DNA of 64,000 nt from the NCBI GenBank assembly GCA_948567375.1, contig OX419762.1:43071034-43135033 (forward strand). The letters run 5' to 3'. Made by a program: the position numbers and the translations under genes. The notes under the pieces are model-generated. The model was not told where the DNA came from. It ran no database searches and saw only the letters and a program-made list of their open reading frames with translations. Within the stretch, counting starts at the first letter, position 1. The number at the start of each line of letters is the position of its first letter. Positions 57,799 through 64,000 of the stretch are shown one piece after another. The stretch comes from Lunularia cruciata. Lineage: Eukaryota; Streptophyta; Marchantiopsida; Lunulariales; Lunulariaceae.

Positions 57799-57903
57799 TG
57801 TGGCACTTTAGAGTCTATGTATGACTTATGTGTGAGTTGTGCTTCTATAGTGTATGATGTTGAAAGTGATGTATGTTGTGCAGCGATGTATATATGCACA
57901 ACA
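57799..57903 (+). repeat. E3 107-bp LTR block, copy A2
   Basis: TGTGGCACTTTAGAGTCTATG through TATATGCACAACA, directly after the LTR core and ending at the copia junction. Confidence 0.85.
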
Positions 57904-58869
57904 TTGGGCAAAGCAAAAATGATATTGTGTATGAAGATGATCAAGTACATGAAGAACATAACTTATAGCTATCACAAGAGGATTATGTGAAGAAAGTGTT
58001 GAAGAGATTTAATATGAATAATGCTAAACCTTTATCCACTCCTTTAGGAAGACATTTCAAACTTTCCAAAGACTCATGCACAAGCACTAAAGCCAAGATA
58101 GATGAGATGGCCAAGGTTCCATATCAACCAAGAGTTGGAAGCTTGATGTATGTAATGGTGAGAACAAGACCAGATATTGTGCATGCAATGGGAGTTGTTA
58201 GCAAATATATGCAAAATCCAAGTAACGAGTTTGGAAAGTTATAAAATAGATTCTTAGGTATCTAGTTGCTACACATCTACTTAGTATCTTTGTTTTGAGG
58301 GGAAAACTCTAGAGATATAGAGCTATGTAAATGCTGATCATTTAGGTGATCAAGATAGTAGAGGGAGCATCATTGGATATGTCTTTACAAGTGGAGCTCA
58401 ATTGGAGCTATAGTTATAAGTTGGATGTCTCAACTAAAAAATATTATGGTTCTATCAACCAAAAATTTTGAGTATGTGGTGATCATGGAAGCTTCAAAAG
58501 AAATGATTTGGTTGCAAGATTATATAGAAAGTAGCCAATAATTATACTATGGAGAGATAGTCAAATTACAAAACAGTTGGCAAAGAATGTTGCTTATCAT
58601 TCCAAGACTAGGCATATCAAGAGAAGATATCATTTCATCAAGTTAACATTCAAGGATAATGATTTGAAACTTGAGAAGATTGATAGCTCAAAGCATCTAG
58701 GCTATATTTTTACCAACGTAGTAGATAATGACAAGCATGCTTTTTTAGTACAGTATTGGTATTGCTCTAAGAAATTGATGAGAAAAATGTAGAAGCACAC
58801 ATACATAGTCAAACAGAAGCTAAGAGCTTCAATATTTTTGATGTATTTTATATGAGTTTGGAAGGGGAG
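57904..58869 (+). pseudogene. Copia RT end and RNase H
   Basis: It resumes copia RT after E3: YVKKVLKRFNMNNAKPLSTPL and VPYQPRVGSLMYVMVRTRPDI (57987-58244), the conserved end of copia RT. RNase H traces follow, with ADHLGDQDSRGSIIGYVF-like residues near 58330-58390 and KHLGYIFT near 58695-58720. GGAAGGGGAG at 58860-58869, next to the 3' LTR, is a fair polypurine tract. Confidence 0.8.
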
Positions 58870-59287
58870 TTTTATTGAGCTTAATTCCTTCTGCATGTGA
58901 AAGAGCATGAGCTTTTTCTGTTTTGGTGGCTCCAATGTATGTGGCTTAAATGAAATATGCCTTTAGGGATAGGTTTAGGGTTAGCAAGACCAATGGTGCC
59001 ATTTAAGATTAGCCTTATTATAAATAAAACTCTCTTTGTTTCAACTTGATTGATTCCAATATCAAAAACACTAGGTTTGTTGTAGAGAAAGATGGGAGAG
59101 AGTTTTACTAAGAGAGAAAAATGAATTATTTCTTTTGTTAGTTATTGGGTTATCCTCTTTTGTAAAGATCTATTGAGTTAAGTAGCACTTTTAGAAAAGT
59201 GTGTTTGCATAGGAACTTTGCCCAAGCTAGGTGAACCTAAATAAGAATCTTGTATCTATTCCCATGTTTATTTTTTTGGTCTATGAT
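58870..59287 (+). repeat. Copia 3' LTR
   Basis: TTTTATTGAGCTTAATTCC start; matches 33488-33895 as described there. The first TG is mutated. The right end is approximate. Confidence 0.75.
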
Positions 59288-60619
59288 TGAATTAGCATTC
59301 AATTCCTAAAAATTTGCACCATACTTCAACTCTCATACAATAACCATTTTTGTGAGAGAAGTCTTGAATACCCTTAGAGACATAGTAATTTTTCTTTTGT
59401 TGAGCTTCTCAATTCTTCCAAATGAATGCCAACTTCCATACTATTTGTTTGTAGTGTTTGTGCAACTTGAAAGAAAGATAAGGTTAAAAGTTACCCCCCT
59501 ATAAGCTCAATTGAGAGTACACCACATACTTATTCCTCTTTGAGTGCTTGGATATACTCCTTAACTTTAGTATCTTGACACTAAAATGAAATTGAACTCT
59601 TGGTAGGAATGGTATTAGGAGATATTGGAGGAGTTTCTGGATGTGGTTGTAATCAAAATAATATCAATTTTTAAAAAAAGCTGAAGTGAATGTTCACTGA
59701 TCATTTCATAATTGTTTGTAAGTTGTTGGTTTAAGAGTGTTACTAATGCTACCCTTGTTAGAAGATATACCCTTGTGTTATGCTCTTGATATACTCTGCA
59801 ATGTGGTAACATTAAAATCTCACTACAACTAAATAATAAAATTTAGAAGAAAGAGAGCCTTCTAGGATGTACAAAATCAAAAACTAAACAAAATCTAGTG
59901 AAAACTACATATTTGGAACCTAGACTTCAATATATTTTAAACAAATCTACTAGCAAGAGTTCTTGGTAAATAATTTGGTAGCTATTATTTTTCAAAGTGT
60001 AGCTAAAAATCTAGCTCACAAACTCATGTCAACTATACCAAAGAGCTAATGAGTGTATTCGGTATAACAAATATATGGACTACCAATTCACAAGCAAACC
60101 ATTTTGTGTACAAAGAAGCTTGTGTGCAAGGAAAACCATTATAGTACAATTTTGTGGTTGTTTTTGTGGTCTTGGTCATAGTTGTAGCAAGATGAAATCC
60201 TTGACTACTGATTCATTTTATTTAAAGAAACAAGTATTCTATTAGATGTTCTCAACAACTAGTGCATGCAATTTCAATCTTTGACTCCTATCATTGTCAC
60301 ATGTGATAGCTACATGTAAGTACCACAAAGAGAGAAGTCAACTATTAGAGAGCTCACAAATTGCAAAAGGGAAAACTCTTTTCAGAAAAAAAATGCAGGT
60401 TTGAGACAGTCCATACAAGCGGAAGTCTACAACGGTAGGGAACAACTATGTGTACACTAGCAATTTAGAGCTTTTCTTGAGAAAAAAAGGTTTGCCTTAA
60501 GTATTCATACTCATAACAAGATACTTCTGGAAATTGATATCCTTAATCAACAATTTCTTTGCTACTATCCAACATGGAAACGAAGTTGAATTCTATAGTT
60601 TGCTCGGACACTATTTCTA
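59288..60619. other. AT-rich DNA, no gene recognised
   Basis: Only short, unrelated frames on both strands. No repeat ends found. Confidence 0.45.
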
Positions 60620-61110
60620 GAATTGAATCAAATCAAAATGTAAGTACAAGATGTATGAGTGAAGGAACCTGTAAAAAAATGCAATATCCAATCATGAGCA
60701 TCTAGAAATCACACCATAAACTTAAAGCTATGGAAGTAAGAATCATTGTTGAATGCAAATCCTATAGAAACTAAAGAGAAATGCACTTGTCCACTACAAG
60801 GGATATGCACTTCTCATAGGTACTTTCCTATAAAAGCCAAACCACCCTACATAAGAACCTGCATAAGAGCTATGAATGTAATAAGCATCGGCCAACCCTA
60901 ATACCACCCATAAAGAACAATGGTACTTGTTTATTGATTCCTGATTCCCAATAATCTACTAAGGTGCACTAACAAATGCGTTTTCTAGAAGAACACACAA
61001 TTATATTGTATAAGAACATTACATTATAATGAGCATACCTTGTCCGAATAACACTCATTTAGGAAGCCATAGACCACATATTGATCCTAGAAATATAACG
61101 CATAGGTGAC
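60620..61110. repeat. Dispersed repeat, copy 2
   Basis: Matches 14030-14525 in the same orientation (AGCTATGGAAGTAAG, TATAAAAGCCAAA, ACCCTACATAAGAACC and others). Non-coding and strongly diverged. Confidence 0.6.
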
Positions 61111-62700
61111 GTATATACTTTATATTTAATGAGAGCTTTGTATCTCAACGTTACAATATGTTTATATTTATAAGAAATAATCAAGTTCTTATATTTACAA
61201 GCATTCTATTAAAGCTAAAGTATGGAATGGCTTAACCAAGTGATTGATCAATCGCTGTGGATATTACTTACCTTGAATTATCAATATATATCAAATCATT
61301 ATGTTCTTTATATCAAATTAATATTCACATAAGAATCTAATATCATGTGCCCTAGAGTTTTAGTATTTTGTTATCACAAATAAGTATATCAATATACATA
61401 TTTTCCTTTGCTCTTTATATGAATCAAACATACATATACAGCAGTATTACAATATATACAGTAAAAGAAGGACACAAATAAATAATCAATCTATCAAGAA
61501 TATCCATATATTGACTAAGAATGTCATAAAATTATTGAAAATTGACAGAAAAACTGGAAAAACTCAACACTATTAATAGGAATAATGGTTTAGTATAAAT
61601 ACTAAAAATAATTCCTACATAGTTTTAGTTATTATTTAAAATCAATTTAAAGTGTTTGTATAAGTCTTTCTGGAACATTTCCCAATTTAAGACTTGTGAT
61701 TAAAACTATTAATGAGAAAAAAATTTAGTTAAAAAACTGTTTTTACCTCTCAAAATCTTTTATCTCTGTTCTATAGCTCTCTTTACCTGTGTCATCCCTC
61801 AACTCCACAAATAGAATTGAGAGCAGTGAGATACTTGGAGGGAATAAAATAATATGCAAAGTAAAGATACATTGCCATATTAAAGATACCTCCTTTTAAA
61901 ATTTGGAAAATGATAAGATCATCAAATTTATAAATATTTATAAAATGTTAAAAACTATATCCTCTAAGAGTCTTACTTCTCATTCATATAGAATCATAAC
62001 TTAAGTTCAGACTACGAAATTCCAATAAAATATGAAATAATTGGACAACTAACATTTATTTTAATAAGTGATAATATTCTATTTTAAAAAACTTTAAAAT
62101 AAAATTTCAAAGTAACAATTTAGATATTTAAAAATAAAAATAAAAATAAAAATATGTATAATACTTTTTCAAAGTAGATCACATCTATGATAAGCATACT
62201 AGCTAAGTATATCATGTACATGAATTTCTAATTCAAAGAGTAATGATCAGTTTAGAAGATAGCATCTCAAATTAATATCAATGTTGTTAGCAATATTTTT
62301 ATTAATTCTTTAGCAAACAGTCAGCTTATTAATTTAAAATTTATCTCCCATTCAAATAGATAATTGAACTACATTTTAATTTAGATAAGATAACATTGAT
62401 TCCTTAAAGTAATAATAATATTATTATTTAGAATAATATTTTAACTCTTCAGCGAAGTACATTCTAAAAGTAATCTCGCCCATATAGTTGATTAAATGAA
62501 ATTGGAATTCAAAATAGGATAACATTCAAGTTCTAAAGCAATATCATTATCATTTAGATATTTATTAACTCTTGAGAAAGTCCACTGCTAAAAGTATTTT
62601 TGTACTCATACAGTTACAAAAGGTAATTACAATTTAGAGTCACTAAGGAATATCTTAATAGTTATGGAATTGTTATGCTTACGTATGGTGTGTTAAATGA
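61111..62700. other. Very AT-rich DNA, no gene recognised
   Basis: A/T-rich sequence with frequent stops in all frames. No coding region, repeat array or element end seen. Confidence 0.5.
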
Positions 62701-63548
62701 CTGTTTTCTGACTTACACCGACTAGAGAATCCAGGAATGAACTCGGAGTATGATCCTCTAAATTGTCTAAATTACGAAAGGCTGCAACCTCGTCCGCTTG
62801 AGGAACAGGAAGACACAAAGGTTCTTGTTTCCTCTGACCATTTGGCCGTACGATCTCTTTAGATTTGTTACTAAATTTGCTGAAATAAATAAACTGATTA
62901 CGCGTAAACCACTAGAAATTTCCAGAGTACCGCGTCTGCTTCTTAGATAGTTTCTGAAATAGATAAAACATTCGCACGTTTCTGTACGTGCTAGGATACC
63001 AGAGCCACAAACGACGACAAGGTCAGCAGGATAAAATCCCAGCAGTAGATTGACAGATGAAAAGTACAACAAACTTGTATGAAGATTCAGGGAGCGTATT
63101 GGAGAAAGTTCAATGGACACCAGAACCTTCTCGACTGATATCAATTTTATGATTAGTTACACATCACATGTTGAAATCAGATAGGAGTAGCACATGAGCT
63201 AAGTCTCGAAAGCGGACCAAGGGTATAAACGCGGCCGAAACGCAGAAAGCAAAAGGGGTGAGAGAACAGGCTTTTCTCATGGTTTCGAATCTCAAGGGAG
63301 TCACCCGAATAAAGAACCAGGAATACATGGAGAAGTTATGAAAACCGGAAATTAGGAAATACCAAACCAGATACTTACCGCCTCCAGTATTAGATACGAT
63401 GGCATGATTGTCATAGGGGTAGTTCATTGGCATATATATACTCGAGGGAGTCACCATCCTGCTTATCACTTAGAGCTTGCGACATTGGTATACATTCATG
63501 CGTAACGGTCCATGCACAGTTTACAGCAGGACTTCCGCGATAAGGAAG
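62701..63548. other. Higher-GC flank, no gene recognised
   Basis: GC content rises and resembles the left flank around the host gene. The longest frame (62767-63144, minus, 125 codons) has no domain I recognise and no clear start context. Part of an unrecognised host gene cannot be ruled out. Confidence 0.35.
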
Positions 63549-63658
63549 GGAGACGCCTGAAGAAGAAAGACGGCTGGGAAGACCCAAGACATCCACATGG
63601 AACGGAGACGCCTGAAGAAGAAAGACGGGGGCGAAGATCCAAGTCATCCCGGTGGATT
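63549..63658. repeat. 55-bp tandem duplication
   Basis: GGAGACGCCTGAAGAAGAAAGACGG starts at 63549 and 63604. The two units continue with similar GAAGAnCCAAGnCATCC. The spacing is 55 bp. Confidence 0.85.
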
Positions 63659-64000
63659 GATGCAGCGGCGATTTGAGTATTATTTAGAAGAGCTCTAGAA
63701 AGTTGAGAAGTTTCTGGGGACCTATAGGTTCAGGTTCATGTGGCAAAAGGCAGACCTTCTTTCACGTAGGCAGGTTCAATAATACAAGATTGTCAAGTCA
63801 AGCATCTACGTTTTGGCCCTACCGATGTGGTCAAATAATGGAGGACCAACTGTGTCATCCTGTCAACTTTCCTATTCAAGATATAAAAGGTATTTCATTT
63901 CCCAGTTTCAGTTTATGGCTCCATCCAGTCAAAACCTTGGAAAGTCGACCTTATTGATTTTTGGGACATAAACCGTTCATAATTCTGATCATAGCAGCTA
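63659..64000. other. No gene recognised at the right edge
   Basis: An 84-codon plus-strand frame at 63703-63957 has no recognisable domain. It could be chance or part of a gene that continues outside the window. Confidence 0.35.

Larger units (their letters stand above)
48035..57903 (+). mobile_element. Ty3/gypsy element E3 encoding a DNA methyltransferase and a PHD finger
   Basis: The insertion lies in copia RT. TTGG flanks it (48031-48034 and 57904-57907), and the copia coding sense continues across it (MKDL-G, then KAKMIL). Order on the plus strand: LTR, leader, gag with two zinc knuckles, protease, C5-DNA methyltransferase, RT, RNase H, integrase, PHD finger, LTR. The reading frame shifts about three times, at about 51960, 55430 and 55860. 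Stops are nearly all TAG or TGA at positions where Gln or Arg is expected. The LTRs are unusual: a 107-bp block present on both sides of the right LTR core is absent from the left. Confidence 0.85.
33488..59287 (+). mobile_element. Ty1/copia element split by four insertions
   Basis: Matching LTRs lie at 33488-33895 and 58870-59287, and copia gag, zinc knuckle, protease, integrase, RT and RNase H follow in order on the plus strand between them. Host-element sequence occupies 33488-34195, 43986-44898, 45578-46375, 47118-48034 and 57904-59287, about 4.7 kb in all. The remaining 21 kb is E2, two solo LTRs and E3. At three junctions a perfect or near-perfect target duplication is visible. The outer LTR ends and the element's own target duplication could not be fixed exactly. 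Confidence 0.85.

Noticed and set aside
62767-63144. 125-codon minus-strand frame as a host protein
   Set aside because: No domain, no start context and no splice pattern I could support. Left as unassigned.

Overview
This is nuclear DNA of a land plant, about 64 kb. One intact host gene lies near the left edge: a plastid-targeted chalcone-isomerase-fold fatty-acid-binding protein. Beside it is a roughly 46-kb block of nested, mostly decayed retrotransposons (about 14-60 kb). The retroelement classes (Ty1/copia, Ty3/gypsy chromoviruses, a LINE), initiator-Met-tRNA primer sites and the plant-type host gene all point to a plant. A seedless plant is my guess from the element types, but the species cannot be settled from this sequence.

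Layout. 1-6.1 kb: intergenic DNA with small tandem repeats, a perfect 15-bp-arm hairpin and a cluster of degenerate direct repeats. 6.28-8.2 kb: the host gene on the minus strand, with a probable 5'UTR intron. 8.3-12.6 kb: a decayed LINE (minus) and truncated copies of its end. 12.6-14.9 kb: AT-rich repeats.

Retroelement block, left half. An old gypsy relic on the minus strand (about 15.0-16.3 and 27.6-30.3 kb) is split by chromovirus E4 (16304-27602, target duplication CCCAT). E4 is itself split, inside its left LTR, by chromovirus E1 (16362-22593, duplication CATTA).

Retroelement block, right half. A Ty1/copia element (LTRs at 33.49 and 58.87 kb, plus strand) holds four insertions: gypsy element E2 (34196-43980, duplication GTGCC), a solo LTR (about 44.9-45.6 kb), an inverted solo LTR of the E1/E2 family (46376-47112, duplication CTAGA), and gypsy element E3 (48035-57903). 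With these removed the copia remainder is about 4.7 kb, a normal full length. E2 carries a 3.2-kb insertion with TGTTG...CAACA ends, filled with a minisatellite built from 43-bp and 73-bp modules.

Main discovery candidate. E3 encodes gag with two zinc knuckles, an aspartic protease, a C5-cytosine DNA methyltransferase domain (motifs I, IV, VI, VIII and X), RT/RNase H, integrase, and a C-terminal C4HC3 PHD finger where a chromodomain would often sit. The older minus-strand relic shows the same protease-to-methyltransferase junction, so two elements of different age carry a captured methyltransferase. As I recall, retrotransposon-borne DNMTs have been reported in dinoflagellates and charophyte algae. 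In a land-plant gypsy element, together with a PHD finger, it deserves checking. E3 is dead: its stops are almost all TAG where Gln (CAG) is expected and TGA where Arg (CGA) is expected, as if CHG and CG cytosines had been methylated and deaminated. The E4 LTR has heat-shock-element-like motifs upstream of a TATA box.

From about 59.3 kb to the right end I recognise no gene.
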